64,000 nt of DNA from Hyphomicrobiales bacterium. Lineage in GTDB: Bacteria; Pseudomonadota; Alphaproteobacteria; Rhizobiales; Rhizobiaceae. The notes beneath the pieces were generated by a model that ran no database searches, was not told the DNA's origin, and saw only the letters and a program-made list of their open reading frames with translations. Both the position numbers and the translations under genes were made by a program. Below are positions 19,004-28,752 of the stretch, piece after piece. The DNA is taken from positions 62,001-126,000 of the forward strand of contig UBUL01000004.1 of NCBI GenBank assembly GCA_900468625.1, written 5' to 3'. Position 1 is the first letter of the stretch, and each line of letters begins with the position of its first letter.

Positions 19004-19885
19004 ATGGGACTGGTCAGGATAACGTTGACTGTCGCCGGCTTTTGCCTCGCGCTCTCCGCCTGCAACACCACGGACGCCCTGACGCCGCCCGAGGCCATCG
19101 GCGATGCCGGCTCGAGCCCTGTTACGCAGCGCGATGTCGAGCGCATGGCCTCCGCGCCGCAACGCCGTCAGGTCCCTCAGGACACGCAGGACAGCTACGG
19201 CTATCAGCAGCAGACCTCGCAGCAGGCATACCAGCCGCAAAGCTACGGCGCGAGCGGCACGCTCGACGAGCAAGCGTCCGCACTGAGGTCGAACGGCACC
19301 AATCCTTACGCCTCCCGCCCTCTCGACGGCTCTCGGACCGCTTCAATCGCTCCGGTCGGCAATCAGCCTTCGGAGACCGATGAGCAGCGCGAGGCCGACC
19401 GGCGCCTGTCGGACGATCCGCAACCTCGACAGCAACAGCAGGCTGCCGAAGACCCTCAGCCAGACCAACAGCAGCCAGATCAACGGCAGGCATCGCTGCC
19501 GCCTTCCAATCCGGCCGGCGGCAACAGCATCCGTTTCCTGCCTATCATCGGCGCTCCCGTCGAAGCCGTCACGCCGCTTTCGCGCCAGCTCGGCGCCGAC
19601 GCCCGCTCGCTCGGCCTTACCATCAAGAGCTCAAGCGATTCCAGCGCCGCGTATATCCTGAAAGGCTATCTCTCCGCCTTCCAAGATGGCCCGCAGATCT
19701 CCGTGACCTACGTCTGGGACGTATTGGATGGCAACGGCAACCGCGTCCACAGAATACAGGGCTCGGAAAGCGCGCCGCTCAAGCGCGGCGATCCATGGTC
19801 GGCGGTTCCTCCGACGGTCATGCAGAAAATTGCCACCAAGACCATGTCGGAATTCAATTCCTGGCGCGATTCCAGCGGTGGATAG
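19004..19885 (+). CDS. Rhizobial lipoprotein with Gln/Pro-rich linker
   Basis: A 293-residue predicted lipoprotein: signal peptide with lipobox LSAC, Cys20 (MGLVRITLTVAGFCLALSAC). A low-complexity middle part (about 60-165) rich in Gln, Pro, Asp and Ser follows. The folded C-terminal domain (about 175-290) holds FLPIIGAPVEAVTPLSRQLG, LKGYLSAFQDGPQISVTYVW and a final helix EFNSWRDSSGG. I do not recognise a named family, though similar proteins are known in rhizobia. Likely anchored in the outer membrane. GGAGAAAGGA precedes the start. Confidence 0.8.
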   Translation: MGLVRITLTVAGFCLALSACNTTDALTPPEAIGDAGSSPVTQRDVERMASAPQRRQVPQDTQDSYGYQQQTSQQAYQPQSYGASGTLDEQASALRSNGTNPYASRPLDGSRTASIAPVGNQPSETDEQREADRRLSDDPQPRQQQQAAEDPQPDQQQPDQRQASLPPSNPAGGNSIRFLPIIGAPVEAVTPLSRQLGADARSLGLTIKSSSDSSAAYILKGYLSAFQDGPQISVTYVWDVLDGNGNRVHRIQGSESAPLKRGDPWSAVPPTVMQKIATKTMSEFNSWRDSSGG

Positions 19886-19990
19886 CCACAAGCTTTTCAG
19901 AAATATGAAAGCTAACGCACCTCACCCCCTTGCATTCGAGAGCAAGGCGGTTAAAAGCGCGGCTATCAGGTTGGTAACAGGCGGGCCACA

Positions 19991-20923
19991 ATGAAGGTTT
20001 TCGCAGGCAATTCGAACCGGCATCTTGCCGAAGCGATCTGCAATTATCTTAACGTTCCCTTGGGCAAGGCCAGCGTCAGGCGCTTCGCAGACCAAGAAAT
20101 CTTCGTCGAAATCCAGGAGAACGTGCGCGGCGAGGATGTGTTCGTCGTTCAGCCAACATCGTTTCCGGCCAACGACCATCTCATGGAACTGTTGATCATG
20201 ATCGATGCCATGCGGCGCTCTTCGGCGCGGCGCATCACAGCGGTTCTTCCCTATTTCGGCTATGCTCGCCAGGATCGCCGCGCCTCCGGGCGCACGCCGA
20301 TCTCCGCCAAGCTGGTGGCCAACCTCATCACTGAGGCCGGCGCTGATCGCGTGCTGACGCTCGATCTCCATGCCGGCCAGATCCAGGGCTTCTTCGATAT
20401 CCCCACAGACAATCTCTACGCATTGCCGATCCTGACGCGCGACATCAAGGCGAACTACGATATCGGCAACGTCATGGTCGTCTCTCCGGATGTCGGCGGC
20501 GTCGTGCGCGCCCGTGCGCTCGCCAAACGCCTGGACTGTCTGCTGGCGATCGTGGACAAGCGGCGTGATCGCCCCGGCGAATCCGAAGTGATGAACATCA
20601 TCGGCGAGGTCACCGGCAAGGATTGCTTGCTGATCGACGATATCGTCGATTCGGGCGGCACGCTCTGCAACGCCGCCGATGCCCTGCTTGCACGAGGTGC
20701 GGCAAGCGTCACCGCCTATATCACCCACGGCGTTCTCTCCGGCGGCGCCGTAACCCGCGTTGCGAACTCGCAGCTGAAGGAACTGGTGATTACCGATTCC
20801 ATCCAGCCGACGACGGCTGTGCTATCGGCGCCGAACATCCGCGTCATCACGACGGCGGGCCTTATCGGCGAAGCGATCAACCGCACCAGCCAGGAAGAAT
20901 CGGTTTCCAGCCTCTTCGACTGA
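19991..20923 (+). CDS. prs: Ribose-phosphate pyrophosphokinase
   Basis: A 310-residue cytoplasmic enzyme making PRPP from ribose 5-phosphate and ATP, feeding purine, pyrimidine, histidine and tryptophan synthesis. Family marks: [17 protein letters not shown], the flexible loop [31 protein letters not shown], and the PRPP loop [15 protein letters not shown]. Length is normal for class I. It is a single gene convergent with the MFS gene, with only 14 bp between their stops. Confidence 0.97.
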   Translation: MKVFAGNSNRHLAEAICNYLNVPLGKASVRRFADQEIFVEIQENVRGEDVFVVQPTSFPANDHLMELLIMIDAMRRSSARRITAVLPYFGYARQDRRASGRTPISAKLVANLITEAGADRVLTLDLHAGQIQGFFDIPTDNLYALPILTRDIKANYDIGNVMVVSPDVGGVVRARALAKRLDCLLAIVDKRRDRPGESEVMNIIGEVTGKDCLLIDDIVDSGGTLCNAADALLARGAASVTAYITHGVLSGGAVTRVANSQLKELVITDSIQPTTAVLSAPNIRVITTAGLIGEAINRTSQEESVSSLFD

Positions 20924-20937
20924 GGTCCGCAGCCGCC

Positions 20938-22173
20938 TCAACTCGTCTTTGCCCGCGCGGGATGCGCCTGCTTCCATGCGAGCAGGCCAACACCCAGCAC
21001 CCCTGAGAGGAAGACGGCCGCCCCCGATCCCATGATCGAAGGGCCGATGCCGAACCACGCAAACAGGGTCGGCGACATCAGGTAGGCCAGCAGCAGGCCG
21101 GTGAAGATCGCGCACATCAATAGGCGATAGACCTGCGCCAGACGATGCGGTTCGCTGCGCGTCTGCATCAGATGCAGCATGGCAAGGTTCTCGAACGGGC
21201 CGTTGATTGCCGCGAAGCAGGCAACGATCATCAGCCATATCCGATCATGCATCAGCGGCAACAGGAAAACTCCCGACCCGAAGATAAGCTTCGCCGCGAT
21301 GATCCAGACCACGGGCCTGCGCGGCTTGACGCTGCCGAGGATCAGATTGGTCGTCAGGTTGCCGACCCCGTAAGCGGTCATCATCAGGCTGTAGTCGGTC
21401 AGCGGGTCGGCGCTGGTTTCACGCAAGTGCAGGATCATGCCGAGCAGGATGCCCATTGCCCAGGCGACGTTTCCCATCAAGTTGGTGAAAAGGCCATAGA
21501 GGATTGCGACATGTCCCCGCGCCGCGCGCCATCCGCCAAGAACACCGTCCACGACAGCCGCCATCCCGGAGAAATCGCGACGTCGCGACGCCGCCGGGAG
21601 TTTCGCTACCGCCAGCCATACGGCAAGCGCCGAGAATATGAAGGTGGCTGCAGTGACGGTGAAAAACTGAGTTTTCGGCAGGAACCCATTCACGAGCGCG
21701 ATGAGGCTCGGGCCGAGAATGCGCGCCATGCGGCGGGTGGCATCGAACAAGCCGTTGGTCGCATGCCGGATTTCGGCATCGACGGCAATCGTCGGCAACG
21801 TCGCCTGCAGCGACGGGTCGAACGTCGATGTCAGCAATGCGATGCTTCCGGCAAGCACGACCAGCAGCGGCAGGCTCATCAGATGCAGCATTCCCGCCAG
21901 CGATAGTATCAGCAACAGAGCCGCACGCAGCAGATCGGCAGTGATCATTGTCGTGCTGTGCCGCCAGCGATCCGTAACGATACCGCCGAAAAGGCTGCCG
22001 AACAGCAGCGTGCCGGACTGCAATGCGGAAACATATCCCGCATCGCGGCCGATGAAATCGGCAGCAATCCAGACGACTGCAACCATGTAGAATTCGGAGC
22101 CTGTAGCCGCCAGCACCTGGCCGGTCCATAGAAGAGAGATCGAGCGCTGGCTCAGCGGCTTCAAAACGAACAT
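20938..22173 (-). CDS. MFS exporter
   Basis: A 411-residue inner-membrane protein of the major facilitator superfamily with roughly 10-12 helices, nearest in pattern to the enterobactin exporter/MFS_3 group. It has the FGGIVTDRWRHSTTMI loop between helices 2 and 3, and LFDATRRMARILGPSLIALV. Twelve-helix antiporters of this kind expel small molecules using the proton gradient. Substrate unknown. It is upstream, on the same strand, of nothing obviously related; the next genes on this strand are the secreted paralogs at 22199 and 23770. Confidence 0.88.
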   Translation of the reverse strand: MFVLKPLSQRSISLLWTGQVLAATGSEFYMVAVVWIAADFIGRDAGYVSALQSGTLLFGSLFGGIVTDRWRHSTTMITADLLRAALLLILSLAGMLHLMSLPLLVVLAGSIALLTSTFDPSLQATLPTIAVDAEIRHATNGLFDATRRMARILGPSLIALVNGFLPKTQFFTVTAATFIFSALAVWLAVAKLPAASRRRDFSGMAAVVDGVLGGWRAARGHVAILYGLFTNLMGNVAWAMGILLGMILHLRETSADPLTDYSLMMTAYGVGNLTTNLILGSVKPRRPVVWIIAAKLIFGSGVFLLPLMHDRIWLMIVACFAAINGPFENLAMLHLMQTRSEPHRLAQVYRLLMCAIFTGLLLAYLMSPTLFAWFGIGPSIMGSGAAVFLSGVLGVGLLAWKQAHPARAKTS

Positions 22174-22198
22174 GATCGCATTCTGATTTCAGAGTGGC

Positions 22199-23659
22199 TT
22201 ACTTCATCACCTGGCCGTTGACCGACATGTGACCGTCGTCTGAAAGATCGATATCCCAGCGCGAGCGCCCATCTGCGTCCGTCTTGGCAAAGCCCTTGGC
22301 CATCATCAGGCCGAAGGAGAGCTGAGACAGATCCTCCTTGGTCTTCGCGGCCTCCTGGATGGCGGCGATCGTCTTGTCGAGGTCGCGGGCAAGAACCGTC
22401 ATCTTCATGGAGACGCGGTCCTTCTCGTTCAGCCAGCCGCGCAGGCTGCCGGAGGCCTCGACATCGTAGAGACCCGATACGGCACTGATCCTCGGGAAGT
22501 TGACGGTCATCGTCCCGTCGGGGAACATGGCCTTCTGCAGCTTCTCGTCCATGGCCGTGTCGCTATCCGGCTTCTTCAAGTCGGCCTGCTGGAAAACATC
22601 CACCAGCGCGGAGAAATTCAGGTTTGGCACCTGAACCTGGATATCGGCCGTATCGGGAATGAAGGCGACATAGTCTTGGGGAATCAGGCCCGTTTCCAGT
22701 GCAAGCTTTTCGGCACTTAACCCAAAATCCGCATTCATGGCCTTGGCTGGTCCGGCTATCTTGAAGAAATAGCCCATCTTCTGCAGGCCGCCATTGCCGA
22801 ATGGGGTCGTAACCGCGATATTCTTGATGGCCACGGACTCCTCGAAGGAGCCGACGATCGGCATGGCATCCATCAGCAACGCCTTGACCGCCTTGCTATC
22901 GGCATCGGAAAGCGTCTTCTCGTCCTTGTGCTCGGAAACGAACTGCAGCAGGGAATTCAGGGCCTTCAAGGGCAGCTTCGTCGCTCCCATGTTGAAATCG
23001 ATCGCTGCGATCTTGACTTCCCCGAGCGTCGCATCGTCGGCCGAGATCTTGTCGTAGAGCGATTGCAGGCTGCCGTTCATCTTGAGATCGAGCCTGCCCG
23101 GCTCGCCGCTGTCTGCGGACGACGCAGTGTAGGTGATACTGTCGGCTGTGGCGTCATTCTTCTGGACGCTCTTATCTTCGGCGGTGGTCTTTGTTGCAAC
23201 GGTGATGCCGTTGCCCTTCATGTCCATGGAACGCAGATAATGAAGCGCCGGATCGAACACGCCCTGGACGGTCGATGACGCCAGGGCATAGCGAAATTCG
23301 GTGTCGGGGCCGCTGCCAGGTTTCGAACGGGCCGTCACATCGAAAGCATTGTTGCCTTCGATATTCCAAAGGCCGCCGTCAAGCGGTGTCGCCAGCATCA
23401 TCAGCGGCTTTAGGCCACTGATGTCGAAACCGCTGACATTCAGCTTGTCGAGCAGCTTCTGCAAATCATAGGTGACTTCGTAGTGCCCGCTGACCGGCTT
23501 GACGGCGATCGCGCCGCTCTTTGCGATATCATCAGGCAGGAAATAGGTCAGGTTGCCGTAGAGATCCTTCGCACCCTGCTCGCTGACGTCGGCCGCCTGG
23601 ACGCTGCCGACAACGCCGGCAGCGACGACAGCCGCTGCAGCAACCGCTTTTAAACGCAT
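22199..23659 (-). CDS. Secreted protein of unknown function, tandem paralog 1
   Basis: A 486-residue exported protein with a signal peptide cleaved after VQA (about residue 22). It is paralogous over its full length to the upstream gene at 23770-25212. Shared blocks include ADVSEQGAKDL at the mature N-terminus, VTYDLQKLLDKLN, VLARDLDKTIAAIQEAA, and a C-terminal GFAKTDADGRSRWD then VNGQVMK. Mostly beta-strand-like alternating pattern, no cysteines in the mature part that I can see. Not a family I can name with confidence; DUF2125-like is a guess. GGGGGTGAG precedes the start. Confidence 0.8.
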   Translation of the reverse strand: MRLKAVAAAAVVAAGVVGSVQAADVSEQGAKDLYGNLTYFLPDDIAKSGAIAVKPVSGHYEVTYDLQKLLDKLNVSGFDISGLKPLMMLATPLDGGLWNIEGNNAFDVTARSKPGSGPDTEFRYALASSTVQGVFDPALHYLRSMDMKGNGITVATKTTAEDKSVQKNDATADSITYTASSADSGEPGRLDLKMNGSLQSLYDKISADDATLGEVKIAAIDFNMGATKLPLKALNSLLQFVSEHKDEKTLSDADSKAVKALLMDAMPIVGSFEESVAIKNIAVTTPFGNGGLQKMGYFFKIAGPAKAMNADFGLSAEKLALETGLIPQDYVAFIPDTADIQVQVPNLNFSALVDVFQQADLKKPDSDTAMDEKLQKAMFPDGTMTVNFPRISAVSGLYDVEASGSLRGWLNEKDRVSMKMTVLARDLDKTIAAIQEAAKTKEDLSQLSFGLMMAKGFAKTDADGRSRWDIDLSDDGHMSVNGQVMK

Positions 23660-23769
23660 AACTCACCCCCAAATATGATGAAAAAGAAACGTGCAAATCA
23701 GCCGTGGCCCGATCGGACCCTTATATGGAACTTTGTCGATGCCCTGATACATGGGCTTGCCCTCAAACC

Positions 23770-25212
23770 TCAAGGCTTTTTCATCACCTGCCCGTTGACC
23801 GTCACAGTCCGGTCTTCATCCATGGTGACGTCCCAGCGCAGACGGCCGTCCGGATCGCTCTTGGCAAAGCCCTTGGCCGCCAGCAAGCTGAACGAGACGT
23901 TGTTCAGACGAGGCTGAGCCTTGGCTGCTTCCTGAATGGCGGCGACCGTCTTGTCGAAATCGCGCGCCAGGATGGTTGCCTGAAGAGAAAAGCCCGAATG
24001 AGGCTTGGTCGAGGCCTTTAGCTCGCCGGACATCTCGACATCATAAGCACCCGAAGTCGCACTGATTTTCGGGAACTCCAGCGTTCCATATCCGCTCGGA
24101 AACATGGTCCGCTTCAGCGCTTCACCGGAAACCGGGGCCGCTCGCGGGGCAACCGCATCGAGCGCCGTGTCGATGAGACCGGCGAAATCGATGTTGGGCA
24201 CGCCAAGCTGCACATCCAGCGCCGCCGGCAGGAAGGCCGTATAAGCTGCCGGAACAAGACCCGCATCGGGCGTGAATTGCTCCGCCCGTACCTCCAGATT
24301 GACATTGGATGCCTTGGTCAGGCCATCCATACTGAACCTATAGTCGATACGTTTGACGCCGATCTTGCCCTTCTCCGTCGCCACCAGGGCATTGTTCAAG
24401 GTCACGGTCTTGCTGAGCGATCCGAAAACCGGCAGGGCGCGGTGCACGAGCTGCTCGAACTTTTCGCTGCCGCTTTCCGAAAGCTGCTTGGTCTTTACAT
24501 GTTGAACGAAGAAACGAATGAGCGCCCGCAGATCCTGGGCCGGCAGGCTTGTGGCGGTGACATTCGTATCGACGCTGTCGGCACTGAATGTTATGGGCGG
24601 ACCATCCGGTCGCACGGTCAATTGCTCGCTCAGACGCTGCAGCGTGCCCTGCATTTGCAGATCGACCTTGCCCGCTTCGCTGCTGTCCGTGACCGTATGC
24701 GCGAAGGAGGCGCTGTCGACGGTGGCTTCGACCTTGCGCCCGCCTCTCGGACCGCTGCCGACGCTGGAGAATTTCACGCCGCTGCTCTTGATGCCCATCG
24801 ACCGCATCATTTCGATCGTGGGATCGAAAATGCCGTCGAAGGAGCTGGAAGCGATGGAGTAGGCGATATCGGAGGTCGGCGAATGCAGGGCGACATCGAG
24901 GCTGTTGTCGCCCGTCAGATGCCACTTCCCTTGTTCGATCGGCTGGGCGAAGAGCGAGAATGGCTTGAAGCCCATAACCGAAAACGCGCTGGAATTGACC
25001 TTGTCGAAGAACTTTCCGAGGTCGTAGGTGATCTCATACTGATCGCCTGCCGGCTTGACGATCACGAAATCGCTGCGGGCAAGATCCTGCGAAAGCGAAT
25101 GCGTCAGGATACCGCGAAGTTCCTTGGCACCCTGCTCGTTGACATCGGCCGCCTGTGAGGCACCGGCAAGACCCATGGAAAAAACCGCGGCGGCGATGAC
25201 CCTGGAACGCAT
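23770..25212 (-). CDS. Secreted protein of unknown function, tandem paralog 2
   Basis: A 480-residue exported paralog of the next gene downstream. ATG 25212 is chosen because AAGGAG lies upstream and a signal peptide follows (MRSRVIAAAVFSMGLAGASQA); the frame runs open to 25467 without support. The mature N-terminus ADVNEQGAKELRGILTHSL and C-terminus GFAKSDPDGRLRWDV then VNGQVMKKP match its neighbour. It has an Ala/Pro insertion near residue 385 (DAVAPRAAPVSGE). Divergent from rplY. A periplasmic location is likely; function unknown. Confidence 0.8.
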   Translation of the reverse strand: MRSRVIAAAVFSMGLAGASQAADVNEQGAKELRGILTHSLSQDLARSDFVIVKPAGDQYEITYDLGKFFDKVNSSAFSVMGFKPFSLFAQPIEQGKWHLTGDNSLDVALHSPTSDIAYSIASSSFDGIFDPTIEMMRSMGIKSSGVKFSSVGSGPRGGRKVEATVDSASFAHTVTDSSEAGKVDLQMQGTLQRLSEQLTVRPDGPPITFSADSVDTNVTATSLPAQDLRALIRFFVQHVKTKQLSESGSEKFEQLVHRALPVFGSLSKTVTLNNALVATEKGKIGVKRIDYRFSMDGLTKASNVNLEVRAEQFTPDAGLVPAAYTAFLPAALDVQLGVPNIDFAGLIDTALDAVAPRAAPVSGEALKRTMFPSGYGTLEFPKISATSGAYDVEMSGELKASTKPHSGFSLQATILARDFDKTVAAIQEAAKAQPRLNNVSFSLLAAKGFAKSDPDGRLRWDVTMDEDRTVTVNGQVMKKP

Positions 25213-25356
25213 GCCCGATCTCTCCTTCTGATCCTGAACGATTGCATTCGACTGTTGATGGGGCCGAGGGTATATGTCAAGTCGTTGATACAGGCAGCGT
25301 CGCAGGCTTGTTCGGGCAGTTGCAATGTCATCACAAAGCCTCGCATTCCGGGGTGC

Positions 25357-25384
25357 TTGCACCTTTCGCCGCTTTGTATTATAC
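25357..25384 (+). promoter_or_regulatory. Possible promoter of rplY
   Basis: TTGCAC at 25357-25362 and TTATAC at 25379-25384, 16 bp apart, resemble sigma-70 -35 and -10 elements. They lie about 130 bp upstream of the L25 gene in a 299-bp divergent region. Weak match; no transcript evidence. Confidence 0.3.
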
Positions 25385-25511
25385 GCCACGCGTCCGCGTA
25401 GACACCCTTGGAGGCAACGCGGATGAGGCAGGGCTCGTCCCTCCTCCAGTTCAGCCGACGCGGCCATGGCCGGCCGGATGAACTCTCCAAATAACCTCGA
25501 AAGGAATAGCC

Positions 25512-26129
25512 ATGAGCCACGAAAGCTACGAGCTCAAGGCCGAGGCGCGCGAACGGGTTGGTAAGGGGTCCGCCCGTGAACTTCGCCGCAACGGTTTGAT
25601 TCCCGCTGTCATCTATGGTGACAAGCAGGCCCCCATTTCCATCGCTCTCAACACCAATGAGGTGACGAAGCGCATCCACGCCGGCGGCTTCCTCACGACG
25701 GTCGCAACGATCGACGTCGGCGGCAAGAAGATCAAGGTTCTGCCGAAGGACTACCAGCTCGATCCGGTCCGTGATTTCACGGTTCACGTCGACTTCCTGC
25801 GCGTCTCCGGCAACACCGAAGTCACCGTCGAAATCCCGGTTCACTTCGAAAACCACGAGAAGTCCCCGGGCCTCAAGGCTGGCGGCGTGCTGAACATCGT
25901 TCGTCACGAAGTCGAAGTTCACTGCCCGGCCGATGCCATCCCGGAATTCTTTACCGTTGACCTCAGCGGCCTGAAGAGCGGCGACAGCATCCATATCTCG
26001 GCCGTGAAGCTGCCGAAGAACGTGACCCCGGTCATCGCTGACCGCGACTTCACGATCGCAACGATCGTTGCTCCGGCTGCCGGCCTTGCGGAAGACGAAG
26101 CCGAAGGCGGCGAAGAAGCCAGCGCCTGA
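25512..26129 (+). CDS. rplY: Ribosomal protein L25, long CTC form
   Basis: A 205-residue 50S subunit protein binding 5S rRNA. The N-terminal L25 domain begins [20 protein letters not shown] and includes [15 protein letters not shown]; a C-terminal beta domain with an acidic tail ([13 protein letters not shown]) makes it the long CTC type. GAAAGGA precedes ATG 25512. Followed by a clear terminator. In many alphaproteobacteria the next gene is pth, but here two signalling genes intervene. Confidence 0.96.
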   Translation: MSHESYELKAEARERVGKGSARELRRNGLIPAVIYGDKQAPISIALNTNEVTKRIHAGGFLTTVATIDVGGKKIKVLPKDYQLDPVRDFTVHVDFLRVSGNTEVTVEIPVHFENHEKSPGLKAGGVLNIVRHEVEVHCPADAIPEFFTVDLSGLKSGDSIHISAVKLPKNVTPVIADRDFTIATIVAPAAGLAEDEAEGGEEASA

Positions 26130-26156
26130 TTGGCATCTTCAACGTAAGACGATCGA

Positions 26157-26187
26157 ACCCGCCTCCCTTTGGGACGGCGGGTTTTTT
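26157..26187 (+). terminator. Rho-independent terminator of rplY
   Basis: CCCGCC-TCCC pairs with GGGA-c-GGCGGG (single bulged C) around a TTT loop, followed by six T. It begins about 28 bp after the rplY stop codon, so the downstream c-di-GMP gene needs its own promoter. Confidence 0.88.
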
Positions 26188-26210
26188 CGTGCCGCAGAAC
26201 AAATATTAGA

Positions 26211-26248
26211 GACAGTAAAAATACAAACTTCTTGGAATCTATACTGTC
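26211..26248. promoter_or_regulatory. Inverted repeat upstream of the c-di-GMP gene
   Basis: GACAGTA (26211-26217) and TACTGTC (26242-26248) are perfect 7-bp inverted repeats with centres 31 bp apart, about three helical turns. They lie in an AT-rich stretch 124 bp before the GGDEF-EAL start. An operator role is inferred only from position and spacing. Confidence 0.35.
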
Positions 26249-26371
26249 ATTGATTTCCATTAACCCCAGAATTTCAGCAACATTTAACAGATTCATGAAA
26301 ATCTACCCGAAAGAGTTGTAGAAAGCGGCGCCCAAGATCCGCTGGTCTATGGCTGGGGAGCTTATGGAATT

Positions 26372-28738
26372 ATGAGCCATTCGGTCGAAAACAGGTTTTT
26401 CGCGATCGTTTGCGGTGCGCTGCTGGTTTTCGTGGCGCCGCTCTTTATCCTGTTCCTTTTTCTGTCGTCCGAACGCGCCGAAAAGGAAATCAAGGATCAT
26501 ATAACCGTTCTTCTCGTCGCCAATGCCCAGGCGCTGGCAAAGCCGCTATGGGATCTGGACGAGGACAGCGTAACCCAGATCAGCGCGACGACGGTTGCCG
26601 AAGGCGCGATCGTCCGTGTCAACGTCCGCGATCTTTCCGGTCAGCTCGACGTCACGCAATCGACCATTCCGAAATCCTACAAGGGCAATCTCGAGTCGGT
26701 CGATCGGCCGATCATCTATAACGGCGTGGATGGCGCGAAGCGGCTCGGCACCATAACGGTCTATTACCCTCAGCTCGGCCTCTTTGACGGACTGAAGAAC
26801 GAAGAGATCGTCTTCATTTCCATCTTCATCTTCGCCGTACTGACGGTCTTCGGTGCTGCGCTGATCGGCAACCGCATCTTCGTCATCCAGCCGCTGATGC
26901 GGCTGACGCATGCCATCGAGGCCACGCGGCGGCTTGGCTCGCGCCATCATGTCGATTGGCAATCAAACGATGAAATGGGTCGGCTCGCCAGCAGTTTCAA
27001 CGATATGCAAAGCAAGCTCCAGCGCGAGGAAAACGAGCTGAAGCTTGCCCATCGCCGGGCCACCGATACTTATAATCTGACGCCCGCTATGCTCTTTTCG
27101 CTCGACAAGGACGATTGCATCGCGGCCGTCAGCGACTATTGGCTTGCCGCCACGGGCTATGATCGCGCCGAGGTGATCGGCCGCGAGTTTGCAAGCCTTG
27201 TCCTGCCAGACTCGCGCGCTCAGTATATCGAGCGTAAACGTGGCAACCCCGACAGCGCCGCCCGCCTCGCCGTGACGGTAAAATTCCTGTGCCGGGACAG
27301 ACGTGTCATGGATGTCCTGATCCTCGAGACCACAGCGATCCAGGACGGTCTGTCGCTCTCCGTCATGACCGACGTCACCGAACTCAAGCAATCCGAAGAC
27401 CGCAATCTGCGGCAGGCGATCACCGACCATTTGACCGGTCTTCTCAATCGCCAGGGCTTCGAGAGTGCGCTGGATGCCAAGATCAACGAAGCCGATCTGC
27501 GCAGGCGCGAGCTTGCCTGCCTCTTCGTCGATCTCGACCGCTTCAAATGGATCAACGACAATATGGGCCATGCCGCCGGAGATGCGGCACTGCGCGAACT
27601 GGTATCGCGCCTGCAGAAATGCCTGAAACCGGGCGATATTGCCGCGCGCCTCGGCGGCGACGAATTTGCCATGCTGCTGCTGGCTGAGAATGCGGAAGCA
27701 AGGGCCATCGAAATGGCCGCCCGCATTGCCGAAATCTTTGAAACGCCCTTCGACGGCGATGCGCGCCTGAGCGCCAGTATCGGCATCGCGATCTATCCGC
27801 GTCATGCAGCCAATGCGGCCGAGTTGCTGTTGAAGTCCGACATCGCCATGTATGCCAAGAAGCGCGACGGCAAGAATGGCGCGCAGATCTTCGACAATGG
27901 CATGCTGGATGACTCGCGTCGCCGCGCCGAGCTGGAAAACCATATCGAAGCCGGCCTCAACGAGGACTGGTTCGAAGCCTATCTGCAGCCGGTCGTGAAC
28001 ATGGACGACCGCTCGATCGCCGGTTTCGAGGCGCTGATGCGGCTGCATCATCCACAAAAAGGCATCCTGCCCCCCGCCCGCATCATCGACGTCGCCGAAG
28101 AGACGGGCTCGATCATTCGCATCGGCAACCGCATCATGGAGAAGGCGATCGCCAACTTTGCCCGCCTCTCGCGTCTCGAAGGCATGCAGGACACCTATCT
28201 CGCCATCAACTTCTCGCCCTTGCAGTTCGAGCCGGAACTGCCGCTGCGGATCGCATCCCTGCTTTCGCGCCATGAAATCTCCCCCCGGCGCATCGTCGTC
28301 GAAATTACCGAAGCCGTGTTGATGGATGACAATCCGGAAACGCGCATGGTCATCAACGAAATCTGCCACTATGGCTGCCGCATTGCGCTCGACGATTTCG
28401 GCACGGGCTATTCGTCGCTGAGCTATATCAACCGCTTTCCGGTCGATATCATAAAGATCGATCAATCCTTCATCCGCGCCATCAACGACACCGCCTCCGA
28501 TGTCAGTGCGAAAAGCCGCATGCTGGTCGAGAGCATCACCACGCTGTCGCACAAAATGAACTGCACGGTGATCGCGGAAGGTGTGGAAACCGAAGAGGAA
28601 TGCGCGACCCTGCGCGCCATGGGCATCGATTATGGTCAGGGCTATCTATTCTATCGGCCGCTGCATCCAGACAATCTGGTAAGAACACTGGTCAGCCTTC
28701 GGCAAGATCACCCTTCCCTCGTAGCACAAGCGTCATAG
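26372..28738 (+). CDS. Bifunctional diguanylate cyclase/phosphodiesterase (HAMP-PAS-GGDEF-EAL)
   Basis: A 788-residue inner-membrane c-di-GMP enzyme. TM1 (about 8-32), a periplasmic sensor of about 110 residues, TM2 (about 146-170), HAMP, PAS (about 230-345), then GGDEF and EAL domains. The cyclase site reads RLGGDEF (428-432) and the phosphodiesterase site has EAL at 553-555, INFSPLQFE, ITEAVLMDD, DDFGTGYSSL and AEGVETEEE, so both look catalytic. The inhibitory RxxD site is KPGD, hence probably lost. It sits after the rplY terminator and is followed 14 bp later by a binding-protein gene. Confidence 0.95.
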   Translation: MSHSVENRFFAIVCGALLVFVAPLFILFLFLSSERAEKEIKDHITVLLVANAQALAKPLWDLDEDSVTQISATTVAEGAIVRVNVRDLSGQLDVTQSTIPKSYKGNLESVDRPIIYNGVDGAKRLGTITVYYPQLGLFDGLKNEEIVFISIFIFAVLTVFGAALIGNRIFVIQPLMRLTHAIEATRRLGSRHHVDWQSNDEMGRLASSFNDMQSKLQREENELKLAHRRATDTYNLTPAMLFSLDKDDCIAAVSDYWLAATGYDRAEVIGREFASLVLPDSRAQYIERKRGNPDSAARLAVTVKFLCRDRRVMDVLILETTAIQDGLSLSVMTDVTELKQSEDRNLRQAITDHLTGLLNRQGFESALDAKINEADLRRRELACLFVDLDRFKWINDNMGHAAGDAALRELVSRLQKCLKPGDIAARLGGDEFAMLLLAENAEARAIEMAARIAEIFETPFDGDARLSASIGIAIYPRHAANAAELLLKSDIAMYAKKRDGKNGAQIFDNGMLDDSRRRAELENHIEAGLNEDWFEAYLQPVVNMDDRSIAGFEALMRLHHPQKGILPPARIIDVAEETGSIIRIGNRIMEKAIANFARLSRLEGMQDTYLAINFSPLQFEPELPLRIASLLSRHEISPRRIVVEITEAVLMDDNPETRMVINEICHYGCRIALDDFGTGYSSLSYINRFPVDIIKIDQSFIRAINDTASDVSAKSRMLVESITTLSHKMNCTVIAEGVETEEECATLRAMGIDYGQGYLFYRPLHPDNLVRTLVSLRQDHPSLVAQAS

Positions 28739-28752
28739 CGATGAGGAGCCGC

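Noticed and set aside
26963..28552. A 529-codon minus-strand frame opposite the GGDEF-EAL gene
   Set aside because: It is antisense to well-defined catalytic domains and has no recognisable features.
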